A stretch of DNA of 8,400 nucleotides, from positions 10,089-18,488 of the forward strand of contig WVXN01000040.1 of NCBI GenBank assembly GCA_011773475.1. The letters are read 5' to 3'. The DNA is from Candidatus Aenigmatarchaeota archaeon. Lineage in GTDB: Archaea; Aenigmatarchaeota; Aenigmatarchaeia; Aenigmatarchaeales; Aenigmatarchaeaceae. A program made the translations under genes and the position numbers. Shown piece by piece: positions 1 through 5,813 of the stretch (within the stretch, counting starts at the first letter, position 1; every line of letters begins with the position of its first letter). A model generated the notes under the pieces. The model ran no database searches, was not told the DNA's origin, and worked only from the letters and a program-made list of their open reading frames with translations.

Positions 1-140
1 CTTGTTTTATGCGAAAGCCATAAAGCAGAAACTATACAACTGCAAACCACATCCATTCTTCCTCCTGAATCTATCAAATCTTCTATTTTAAATTTATTAT
101 CGCTTCTAGCCTTTCTGGCGTAGAGAACAAAAGTTCTCAT
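1..140 (-). CDS. trmY: TrmY, tRNA (pseudouridine-54 N1)-methyltransferase, N-terminal fragment
   Basis: The gene runs off the left edge, so only the first 46 codons are visible. The protein begins MRTFVLYARKAR, continues through a DLIDSGGRMDVVCSC segment and reaches SALWLSHKT at the edge. This matches the start of archaeal TrmY (former DUF358, SPOUT class): the MRxFVxxxxKAR opening, the GGRxDxxCxC block and the ALxLSH block. TrmY uses S-adenosylmethionine to methylate N1 of pseudouridine 54 in the T-loop of tRNA; its SAM-binding knot lies outside the window. The ATG overlaps the TGA of the SRP54 gene (ATGA, 137-140), so the two genes are almost certainly co-transcribed and probably translationally coupled. 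No strong ribosome binding site precedes it. Identity rests on motif recall over a short fragment, but the match is specific. Confidence 0.85.
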   Translation of the reverse strand, partial: MRTFVLYARKARSDNKFKIEDLIDSGGRMDVVCSCIVSALWLSHKT

Positions 141-1456
141 AGTTTAAAACCTTTAAACCTCTTGGCAAGTTTTGACATCATCCCTCTTTTCCCAGAAAAC
201 ATTTTTAACATTTTTTTCATTTGCTGATAACTTTTTAATAATTCTCTTACTTCAGCTTCAGTTGTTCCAGAACCCTTTGCTATTCTCTTGACTCTTGAAG
301 CATCAATTATTTGAGGGTCTTCTTTTTCTTTCTTAGTCATAGATTGTATCATATAGGACCATTTTTTCATTTTACCCTCTTGTTTAGAAGCATCAAAATC
401 TTTAGGTAGTTTTGCTGGGAGACCTGGAACCATTCCCATGACAGATTTCAAGGAACCCATCTTCTGCATTGATTTTAATTGGTCAAAGAATTCATTCATT
501 GTGAATTTACCTGTTGCAATTTTCTCAACAGTTTCTTTTTTAATGTCTGCTTCCTTTGCTTTTTCTATTAATCCTTGAATGTCTCCAAAACCAATTAATC
601 TGGAAATGAATCTGTCTGGATCAAAAACTTCCATTGCATCAAGTTTTTCTCCAGTTCCAATGAATTTTATTGGTGCTTCTGTAATTGCACAAGAAGTTAT
701 TGCACCTCCACCTCTTGCTGTTCCATCCATTTTTGTTAGAAATATTCCTGTTATTCCCACTAGTTCTTTAAAACCTTGTGCTTGTTCTCCTGCAGCTTGT
801 CCTAAATCTGCTGGTATTGTTAATAGAACTTCATCTGGTTTTGCAAATTCTGCTAGTTTTTTCAATTCTTTTGCTAAATCTTTATCCAAAGCACTTCTTC
901 CTGAAGCATCAATTATTATTATATCATATTTCTTGAATTTTTCAAGACCCGTTTTTAAAATCTCATTGGGATCTTTCAGACCTTTAGGAGCATGGCAAGG
1001 AACATGAATTTGAGAAGCTAACTGTGATAATTGGTCCATTGCAGCTGGTCTGTGAATGTCACAACCTATTAAAGCTGGTCTTAAACCTCTTTTTTGATAA
1101 TACTTAGATATTTTACCTATGCTTGTGGTCTTACCAGAACCATATAGACCTATGAACATTATTTTTCCTGGTTTCATCATTATTTCTGATTTTTTGCCAA
1201 CCAATTTTACTAATTCATCATAAACTATTTTTATTACATGTTCTTTTGGTGTCAAACCTTTTGGTGGTTTTTCTTTTAATGCTCTTTCCTCTATTGTTTT
1301 TGTCAATTTCTGAGCTAGTACCATATCAACGTCTCCTGCCAAAAGAGTTCTATGAATATCTTTAGCCAATTCATCCAAAATCTTCTTATCAATATAGCCA
1401 GCCTTGGTTATTTTTCTTAAAGCATCTCTTAGGCCTGAGCTTAGTTTTTCTAACAT
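137..1456 (-). CDS. srp54: SRP54, signal recognition particle GTPase
   Basis: This 439-aa protein has the normal length and domain order for archaeal SRP54. It binds signal sequences and 7S SRP RNA, then docks with FtsY at the membrane through paired GTPase domains. The helical N domain covers about residues 1-90. The G domain follows, with P-loop GLYGSGKTT (103-111), CDIHRPAAMDQL (132-143), G3 DASGR (183-187), TKMDGTARGGGA (241-252) and FIGTGEKLDAMEVFDP (265-280). The methionine-rich M domain starts near 315, with a finger loop around 340-355 and the SRP-RNA-binding region at about 381-419 (RVKRIAKGSGTTEAEV, then LLKSYQQMKKMLK). The basic tail contains further Met and Lys. G3 is usually DTAGR; here Thr-Ala is replaced by Ala-Ser, while the Asp, Gly and Arg are kept. 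The gene starts a leftward unit with trmY and diverges from the domain-2 gene; a TATA-like box about 26 bp before the ATG suggests a leaderless message. Confidence 0.97.
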   Translation of the reverse strand: MLEKLSSGLRDALRKITKAGYIDKKILDELAKDIHRTLLAGDVDMVLAQKLTKTIEERALKEKPPKGLTPKEHVIKIVYDELVKLVGKKSEIMMKPGKIMFIGLYGSGKTTSIGKISKYYQKRGLRPALIGCDIHRPAAMDQLSQLASQIHVPCHAPKGLKDPNEILKTGLEKFKKYDIIIIDASGRSALDKDLAKELKKLAEFAKPDEVLLTIPADLGQAAGEQAQGFKELVGITGIFLTKMDGTARGGGAITSCAITEAPIKFIGTGEKLDAMEVFDPDRFISRLIGFGDIQGLIEKAKEADIKKETVEKIATGKFTMNEFFDQLKSMQKMGSLKSVMGMVPGLPAKLPKDFDASKQEGKMKKWSYMIQSMTKKEKEDPQIIDASRVKRIAKGSGTTEAEVRELLKSYQQMKKMLKMFSGKRGMMSKLAKRFKGFKL

Positions 1457-1517
1457 AACTAACAGTTTAATTTAGATGTTTTTAAATATTTAAGATTCAT
1501 TTGACAAATATATTTTC
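1457..1517. promoter_or_regulatory. Divergent promoter region between SRP54 and the domain-2 gene
   Basis: This 61-bp gap holds a T/A block at 1479-1494 made of two adjoining TATA-like boxes, TTTTTAAA and ATATTTAAG. One lies about 26 bp from the SRP54 ATG (A at 1456) on the minus strand; the other lies about 26 bp from the ATG at 1518 on the plus strand. In archaea TBP/TFB place the start site about 25 bp from the box, so both transcripts would begin at or next to their start codons. Because the boxes touch, the two promoters probably cannot be occupied at the same time. The position is seen; the function is inferred. Confidence 0.6.
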
Positions 1518-1853
1518 ATGAGAGCAACTGTTCTAATTAAAGATGTGTTTCAAATGGTTGGAGTAGGTGTTGTTCCGGTTGGGATCGTCACAAAAGGTGT
1601 GTTAAAGCAAGGAATGAAAACAAATATTGAAGGAAAAATTATGACTGTCAAATTTATTGAAAAGCAACACCAACAAACAAAAGAAGCTCATGAAGGAGAA
1701 AAAATTGGATTTAGTTTAAAAAATGCTAAAAAGAGTTTGTTACTAAAGTTTCGCGAACAAGAAGTCACATTCTATGAGTATGAAGATGAAATTCCAATAA
1801 TAAGTAAAGAGAGTGAGAAAGAAGAAGGATTTTTTAGTTCTCTATTCAAATAA
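1518..1853 (+). CDS. Stand-alone EF-1A/EF-Tu domain-2 beta-barrel protein
   Basis: This 111-aa protein corresponds almost entirely to domain 2 of the EF-1A/EF-Tu family. Residues 5-70 contain VLIKDVFQMVGVGVVPVG, then VTKGVLKQGMKT, VKFIEKQHQQTKEAHEGEKIGFSLKNA. These match the archaeal EF-1A pattern of an I-x-D-V-F segment, G-V-G-T/V-V-P-V-G, G-V-L-K-x-G and E-x-G-D/E-x-I-G-F. There is no GTPase domain, no P-loop and no domain 3, so it cannot act as a translation GTPase. In elongation factors this domain contacts the 3' end of aminoacyl-tRNA and the ribosomal shoulder. Here it may be a binding module, but the partner is unknown. An acidic stretch (87-103) and a hydrophobic end, GFFSSLFK, follow the barrel. 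It is divergent from SRP54 and probably leaderless. The domain call is firm; the role is open. Confidence 0.85.
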   Translation: MRATVLIKDVFQMVGVGVVPVGIVTKGVLKQGMKTNIEGKIMTVKFIEKQHQQTKEAHEGEKIGFSLKNAKKSLLLKFREQEVTFYEYEDEIPIISKESEKEEGFFSSLFK

Positions 1854-1857
1854 GAGT

Positions 1858-1871
1858 ATCTATTTTTAGTT
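1858..1871 (+). promoter_or_regulatory. Possible TATA-like box for the DUF429 gene
   Basis: The short gap after the domain-2 gene contains TCTATTTTTAGTTT, centred about 26 bp before the ATG at 1891, the spacing expected for a leaderless archaeal transcript. The same T-runs could instead end transcription of the upstream gene, since archaeal terminators are T-rich. The sequence alone does not separate the two readings. Confidence 0.35.
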
Positions 1872-1890
1872 TTGCCTTCAAATATTTAAT

Positions 1891-2367
1891 ATGAAGGTTG
1901 TGGGTGTAGACCTAGCTGGAAAGTCTGAAAATCCAACAGGTTTCTGCTCATTGACAGATTCTAAATCAGAAACCAGACTATTGTTTAGTGATGAAGACAT
2001 AATAAGTGAAATAGATGTAATAAAACCCGATTGTATTGCAATAGATGCTCCATTCTGGTTGCCTAGGTTTGGAGCATGGAGACCATGTGAGGAAAAATTA
2101 TTAAGAAGAGGTTTCAGGCCTTTATCTCCTTTATTACCAACAATGAGAATTCTAGCTCTGAGAGCTTCTAAATTAGTTAAAGTTTTGAGAGAAAGGGGTT
2201 ATAAAATTATAGAAGTTTTTTCTAATGCTTCAGAAAAAATACTTGGTCTGTCTAAAGAACCTAGGAAGAATAAAGATGAATATGATGCTTTGTTATGTGC
2301 TTTAACAGCTAAAGCATACTTAGAAGGAAAATATGAAGACTTAGACGGAATAATAATACCTAGATAA
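1891..2367 (+). CDS. DUF429 family protein, predicted RNase H-fold nuclease-like
   Basis: This 158-aa protein shows the DUF429 signature: a start strand with GVDLAG (5-10), CIAIDAPFWLP (48-58), a WRPCEEKLLRRG segment (63-74), KIIEVF (105-110) and the C-terminal YDALLCALTAKAYLEGKYE (131-149). In RNase H-like folds acidic residues at the strand ends bind metal. Asp7, Asp52, Glu108 and Asp132 occupy the corresponding places, so the acidic set appears complete. Biochemistry for the family is poor, and a nuclease role is a fold-based prediction. The protein is shorter than many bacterial members, as is usual for archaeal ones. The Y-P that commonly follows the V-E strand is replaced here by FS. 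It lies 37 bp downstream of the domain-2 gene on the same strand and may share its transcript or have its own weak promoter. Confidence 0.8.
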   Translation: MKVVGVDLAGKSENPTGFCSLTDSKSETRLLFSDEDIISEIDVIKPDCIAIDAPFWLPRFGAWRPCEEKLLRRGFRPLSPLLPTMRILALRASKLVKVLRERGYKIIEVFSNASEKILGLSKEPRKNKDEYDALLCALTAKAYLEGKYEDLDGIIIPR

Positions 2368-2375
2368 AGTAGTTA

Positions 2376-2386
2376 AGTTTAAATTC
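2376..2386 (+). promoter_or_regulatory. TATA-like box for the cysteine-containing orphan
   Basis: AGTTTAAATTC lies in the 47-bp gap between the DUF429 gene and the next gene. Its centre is about 34 bp before the ATG at 2415 and about 25 bp before a TTG at 2406. If transcription starts about 25 bp after the box, the message begins near 2406. That gives either a 9-nt leader to the ATG or a leaderless TTG start. Confidence 0.45.
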
Positions 2387-2414
2387 TTACGTTTTTGTTT
2401 ATTTTTTGATAAAG

Positions 2415-2822
2415 ATGATAATAAATGAAAAAGAAAGATTGATATCATATACTCGTAGTGCTAAAAGAATTTGTGATGGTAAATGTTGTTCATGTTTTGA
2501 TGATGAGAGAAATTATGGTGGTCTAGGAATTGATAATTCTTATGGTGTATGTCCTGTTGGTTTTTCATTAGGAAGAAGGATTGAAGAATATGCTGAAAAC
2601 AACCCTTCAAAAAATCATGTTATAGGTACTGCAAGAAGCTTGCAAGAATTATCAATTATAGGTGCTAATGCTAAAGAAATTAAAAGTGGCATAAAATCTT
2701 TAGCTTCACATCTTGAACAAGGAGAAAAACCACTTGAATTTAATTTACCTGAAATAAAAGTTTCCCATGTGTCCACTAAAATAATACGAATGTTTTCAAA
2801 AAGTTTTACTAGATTATTCTAA
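2415..2822 (+). CDS. Orphan small protein with an N-terminal cysteine cluster
   Basis: I do not recognise this 135-aa protein. I chose the ATG at 2415; the frame also opens at an in-frame TTG at 2406, which would add three residues. The N-terminal third holds five cysteines (ATG numbering): Cys20, Cys24, Cys25 and Cys27 in ICDGKCCSCF, and Cys46 in YGVCPVG. Together with a glycine-rich stretch between them, this could bind zinc or an iron-sulfur cluster, but no known finger pattern fits. The middle (about 70-105) looks helical and amphipathic, and the end is basic and hydrophobic (IIRMFSKSFTRLF), possibly a membrane- or partner-binding helix. There is no signal peptide. Its stop lies inside the end of ftsY on the opposite strand (9-bp overlap). 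The codon-like composition and the upstream TATA-like box support a real gene. Confidence 0.7.
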   Translation: MIINEKERLISYTRSAKRICDGKCCSCFDDERNYGGLGIDNSYGVCPVGFSLGRRIEEYAENNPSKNHVIGTARSLQELSIIGANAKEIKSGIKSLASHLEQGEKPLEFNLPEIKVSHVSTKIIRMFSKSFTRLF

Positions 2823-4706
2823 TAATTTCTCAACAATTTTTTCAGGATCAAATTTCTCCAAATCTTCATAATTCTGTCCCATACCCAAATATAGAATAGG
2901 CTTATTTATTGTGTGGGAAGCAGAAAGAGCAGCTCCGCCCTTTTCATAAACATCTGCTTTTGTTAAAATTAAGGCATCAACCCCAACCGCATCATTAAAA
3001 GTCTTACATTGATCAAAAATATCATTCCCAGTTAAAGCATCCAGAACAAGAATCTTTAGATCGGGCTTATTAACTCTAACTATTTTTTTTAACTCCTCCA
3101 TAAGATTTGTATTTGCATGCGTCCTTCCCGCAGTGTCTGCTAAAACAACACTTATATCTTTTGATTGAGCATGCTTAACAGCATCAAAAACAACAGCTGC
3201 TGGATCTGCTCCATATTTATGTTTAATAACATTTATCCCAAGATTCTTGCCATGTTCTTCTATTTGCTCAATTGCAGCTGCTCTCCAAGAGTCTCCAGCA
3301 GCAAAAACACAATTAACATTATTTTTCTGTAATAGATGGCCTATTCTTGCAATTGTTGTTGTTTTACCAGAGCCATTGAATCCAAGAAAAACAATTAAAA
3401 ATGGTTTTTTGGTTTTTATTTTCTCCAATAAATCAAAGGTCTCAACATCCAAGATTTCGAGAATTGATTTTCTGAAAGACTCTTTAATGATTTTTTCTAT
3501 TTGTTTTCTTTTAATGGATTTATCTACTAAATTGTTTTTTAAATCATTACAAATCTTTTCAGCAACTTCAACAGCAACATCAGAACTTATTAAACTAACT
3601 TCCAAATCATATAAAAGATCCTTTACATCGTCTTCAGTTAATTTCTTTTCAGTTATCCTCTTCTTTATTTTTTCTAAGATAGTCCTTTTCTTAGGTTTCT
3701 TTTCAGGTGGTTTTTCTTTTACTGGTTTTATTTTCTCCTTGATTCTTTCAAGAACTCCAGGTTTTTTCTCAACTTTAACCTCTACTTCTGGTTTCACCTC
3801 TTCCTCTGGTTTTAATTCTTCAACTACTTCGGGTTTTTCTTCCTCGATCTTCTCTTCTTCCTTAGGCTCTTCTTTGGGAACTTCTTCTACTTTTTCCTCA
3901 ACAATTTCTTCTGGTACTTCTTCCTCTACTTCTTCTGGAACCTCTTCGGGTTTTTCTTCAACTTCAGGTATTTCTATTTTCTCTTTTAATTCATAAGCCC
4001 ACCCGGGTTGCCATTGTTTGGTTAAACGCCAATCCTCTTTTATAGCTTGTTCCCATGTCTTGTTTTTCAATAAGACATCCAGAGATAATTGTGGTGCCTG
4101 ATGGGCAATAATTGCCACATGCTTTCCATCATAATTATCAAGCAGGTAGTTCAAAAACTCAGCAAGTCTTTTTTCAACATCTTTATAACTCTCTCCAGAA
4201 GGAAATGGTTTATCAATATGCTCAATCATAAAAGGCTTAACTTTACTGTTTTCAGCTTGAGTTAAATCACCATAATTAATTTCTCTTAAACGTTTATCTT
4301 GAATAATCTGAAATTCATCTTGGAATGTTAATTTAGCAGAATCAGAAGCTCTTTTCAAATCAGAAGAAAAAACAATATTAAATTTCTTATCTTTAATTTT
4401 TTCTTTAAGCTCTATGGATTGTTTTTTACCTAGTTCTGACAATTCTCCTTGGGCCCAGCCAGTGGCTTTATCTTGCTCATTATCAGTTGTGGTACCATGC
4501 ACAAAATAGGTTATCTTAACGCCTTCAATTACTTCAATTTCCTTCTCAACTTCTTCTACAAGCTCTTTTTTAGATTCTTCTACATATTCCTCTTCTCTTT
4601 TTACTTCTTCAACAGCTTCTTCTATTTTCTCCTCTTCTTTCTTAGATACTCTTTTAGAAATTTTTTCTATTCCTTCTTTTAATTTCTTTTTCAAAAATCC
4701 AAACAT
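2814..4706 (-). CDS. ftsY: FtsY, SRP receptor GTPase with an inserted histidine-phosphatase domain
   Basis: At 630 aa this is about twice the usual archaeal FtsY length. Residues 1-20 form a basic amphipathic segment (MFGFLKKKLKEGIEKISKRV) and 23-59 are acidic. Residues 63-240 form a histidine-phosphatase/phosphoglycerate-mutase-like domain: ITYFVHGTTTDNE (65-77) with His70, GELSELGKKQS, FSSDLKRA with Arg119, LREINYGDL with Glu142, FPSGES (168-173) and VAIIAHQAPQ with His202. Residues 243-312 are a Glu/Pro/Val/Lys-rich linker. The NG domain (about 317-630) is a complete FtsY: GFNGSGKTTT (442-451), GDSWRAAAIEQI (471-482), DTAGRTH (524-530), TKADVYEKGGAALS (582-595) and LGMGQNYEDLEKFDP. FtsY receives the SRP-ribosome complex at the membrane. 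The phosphatase Arg-His-Gly triad reads Val-His-Gly, so activity is uncertain. The gene is last in the aIF6-prefoldin-ftsY unit, 4 bp after the prefoldin stop. One continuous frame with acidic linkers on both sides argues against an assembly join. Confidence 0.95.
   Translation of the reverse strand: MFGFLKKKLKEGIEKISKRVSKKEEEKIEEAVEEVKREEEYVEESKKELVEEVEKEIEVIEGVKITYFVHGTTTDNEQDKATGWAQGELSELGKKQSIELKEKIKDKKFNIVFSSDLKRASDSAKLTFQDEFQIIQDKRLREINYGDLTQAENSKVKPFMIEHIDKPFPSGESYKDVEKRLAEFLNYLLDNYDGKHVAIIAHQAPQLSLDVLLKNKTWEQAIKEDWRLTKQWQPGWAYELKEKIEIPEVEEKPEEVPEEVEEEVPEEIVEEKVEEVPKEEPKEEEKIEEEKPEVVEELKPEEEVKPEVEVKVEKKPGVLERIKEKIKPVKEKPPEKKPKKRTILEKIKKRITEKKLTEDDVKDLLYDLEVSLISSDVAVEVAEKICNDLKNNLVDKSIKRKQIEKIIKESFRKSILEILDVETFDLLEKIKTKKPFLIVFLGFNGSGKTTTIARIGHLLQKNNVNCVFAAGDSWRAAAIEQIEEHGKNLGINVIKHKYGADPAAVVFDAVKHAQSKDISVVLADTAGRTHANTNLMEELKKIVRVNKPDLKILVLDALTGNDIFDQCKTFNDAVGVDALILTKADVYEKGGAALSASHTINKPILYLGMGQNYEDLEKFDPEKIVEKLLE
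2837..2842 (+). terminator. Possible oligo-T terminator of the rightward trio
   Basis: A run of six T lies 15 bp after the orphan stop, inside the 3' end of ftsY. Archaeal transcription can end at such runs without a hairpin. The short convergent overlap leaves no other place for an end signal, but one T6 in an AT-rich region is weak evidence. Confidence 0.25.
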
Positions 4707-4708
4707 TA

Positions 4709-4714
4709 GATCAC
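4709..4714 (-). promoter_or_regulatory. Ribosome binding site of ftsY (GTGATC)
   Basis: On the minus strand GTGATC ends 2 nt before the ftsY ATG and contains the TGA stop of the prefoldin gene. It pairs with GATCAC at the 3' end of archaeal 16S rRNA, the part just upstream of the CCUCC core. It fixes the start at 4706 and suggests that ribosomes pass directly from the upstream gene. Confidence 0.6.
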
Positions 4715-5115
4715 TTTTGAAGCTTTTCTATTTCTTGTTGAACTTTTTCTAATTGAATAACAAAAGCTGAGCTTTGCTTTATTATATCGTTCATATCTTT
4801 TTCAATTTCTTTAATTCTACTATCTAAATTTTTTAGAGCTTCTTCTCTTTTCTTTTTAATGGCAACTCCATTTCCCACTCCAACTATTATTTCATCGCAA
4901 TTCTCTATTTCTCCGTAGACAAAATTTCCACTTCCCAAAGGAATTAAAGCCTTTTCAGGTTTTGTAGTTTTTAATTCCTCTATTGCAACTCCGGTTTTTT
5001 GTAATTCTTCTAACTTTTTGTTAAGAATTTCTGCTCTTTCCTGAAGCATTTTAAAGTTTGCATCTAAAATTTGGAATTCTATTAATTTTTTTTGTAAGTC
5101 TTCTTTTTTTGTCAT
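4711..5115 (-). CDS. pfdA: Prefoldin alpha subunit
   Basis: This 134-aa protein has the prefoldin alpha layout: an N-terminal coiled-coil helix (about 1-45), a central beta-hairpin region and a C-terminal coiled coil (about 90-134). The centre carries the family hallmark: ALIPLGSGNFVYGEI (56-70) followed by EIIVGVGNGVAIKKK (75-89). Two alpha and four beta subunits form the hexameric jellyfish-shaped prefoldin, which holds unfolded proteins and passes them to the thermosome. Its ATG overlaps the aIF6 stop (ATGA, 5112-5115) and ftsY follows 4 bp downstream. This pfdA-ftsY order is the classic archaeal arrangement. In many archaea the small ribosomal protein LX/L18a sits between aIF6 and this gene; the 4-bp overlap leaves no room for it here. 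Confidence 0.95.
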   Translation of the reverse strand: MTKKEDLQKKLIEFQILDANFKMLQERAEILNKKLEELQKTGVAIEELKTTKPEKALIPLGSGNFVYGEIENCDEIIVGVGNGVAIKKKREEALKNLDSRIKEIEKDMNDIIKQSSAFVIQLEKVQQEIEKLQK

Positions 5116-5777
5116 GAAAATACCTCTTCAAACCTTCCTATCTCAGGACCTGTTGAAAGTTCTGAAAACACGACTCCTTTACTATTAACAATTATTCCTG
5201 ACCTTATAAAAGGACTACCATATCCAGCAGTTCCCACATCAACTTTAACTTTTAATAATTCTTCAATTTTTTCCATTTCTTCTTCTGTGGCTTCCCTATG
5301 GCATAAACATCCTATATTATTAGAAGTAGCAGCTGAACCAACTATGTCTAAGTTTGCGATTGTTCCTGCTTCTACTTCACAATCCAAAACATCTGATATT
5401 TTTTTCTTGAATCTTCTTAATTTTCCTGATATCAAACAGCCTTTATCATTGCATAAAATTAGGTTTCCTAAGGCCGTTTGTCTTGATTTAATGATTTCGA
5501 AATTCAAATCAAACATTTTCTTAAGATTTTTTAATTCATATTTTTCTATTATTTTTGGTAAAATAATTCCGTTCTTATTTCCTGCTACAAATATACCAGA
5601 TAATTCTGTTCCTGCAATTGTTGAAAATTTAATATCAGTTTTTAGAATTTTCTTTATTTGTCTTAAAATTTTCTTGTTTGGTTCTAATCCTAGTAAACAA
5701 TAATCATCAGTAGCAAAACCATACAAACCTATATTTGGATCTCCATTAAATTTTGCTCTTAAAAATTTGAAAGGCAT
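5112..5777 (-). CDS. eif6: Translation initiation factor aIF6
   Basis: At 221 aa this has the standard aIF6 length. aIF6/eIF6 folds as five pseudo-repeats (pentein) and binds the large ribosomal subunit beside the sarcin-ricin region, blocking premature joining to the small subunit. Visible marks are the start FNGDPNIGLYGFATDDYCLLG, repeated T-I-A-G-T / AGTIANLDIVGSAATSNN turns, GCLCHREATEEEME (about 156-169) and the end VGTAGYGSPFIRSGIIVNSK with a GPEIGRFEEVF tail. It heads the aIF6-pfdA-ftsY unit. A TATA-like box lies about 27 bp before its ATG and no ribosome binding site is visible, so the message is probably leaderless. Transcripts from the upstream L31e gene may also read into it. Confidence 0.96.
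   Translation of the reverse strand: MPFKFLRAKFNGDPNIGLYGFATDDYCLLGLEPNKKILRQIKKILKTDIKFSTIAGTELSGIFVAGNKNGIILPKIIEKYELKNLKKMFDLNFEIIKSRQTALGNLILCNDKGCLISGKLRRFKKKISDVLDCEVEAGTIANLDIVGSAATSNNIGCLCHREATEEEMEKIEELLKVKVDVGTAGYGSPFIRSGIIVNSKGVVFSELSTGPEIGRFEEVFS
5122..5126 (-). promoter_or_regulatory. Ribosome binding site of pfdA (GAGGT)
   Basis: On the minus strand AAGAGGTATTTTC precedes the pfdA ATG. GAGGT pairs with the ACCUC core of the 16S 3' end and lies 6 nt before the start, inside the 3' end of the aIF6 gene. It supports the start at 5115 and independent loading despite the ATGA overlap. Confidence 0.55.
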
Positions 5778-5800
5778 AAATTTTATTTTATAATTAAGAA

Positions 5801-5810
5801 CTTAAAGATT
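5801..5810 (-). promoter_or_regulatory. TATA-like box of the aIF6 unit
   Basis: AATCTTTAAG on the minus strand is centred about 27-28 bp before the aIF6 ATG, matching leaderless archaeal initiation. It lies in the 36-bp gap after the preceding orphan gene. Confidence 0.5.
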
Positions 5811-5813
5811 CCT

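Noticed and set aside
579..1007. Plus-strand open frame opposite SRP54
   Set aside because: The SRP54 frame is complete and conserved there; the opposite frame shows no family features.
2499..2510. C-box-like TGATGATGAGA suggesting a C/D guide RNA
   Set aside because: No D box (CUGA) follows at a suitable distance, and the sequence codes for Asp-Asp-Glu-Arg in the orphan protein.
3771..3980. Apparent tandem repeat in the ftsY linker
   Set aside because: The Glu/Pro/Val/Lys units vary in length and order; this is low-complexity coding sequence, not an exact DNA repeat or CRISPR array.
3247..3996. Long plus-strand open frame opposite ftsY, rich in Ser, Thr and Phe
   Set aside because: It is the mirror of the Lys/Glu-rich linker and NG domain of FtsY; such codons read as Ser/Phe on the other strand. 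It has no domain, promoter or ribosome binding site.
4449..4682. Phe/Leu/Tyr-rich plus-strand frame resembling a membrane peptide
   Set aside because: It is antisense to the Lys/Glu N-terminus of FtsY and its hydrophobicity is a by-product of that composition.
5287..5703. Plus-strand open frame opposite aIF6
   Set aside because: aIF6 motifs run through the whole segment on the minus strand; the opposite frame has no signal of its own.
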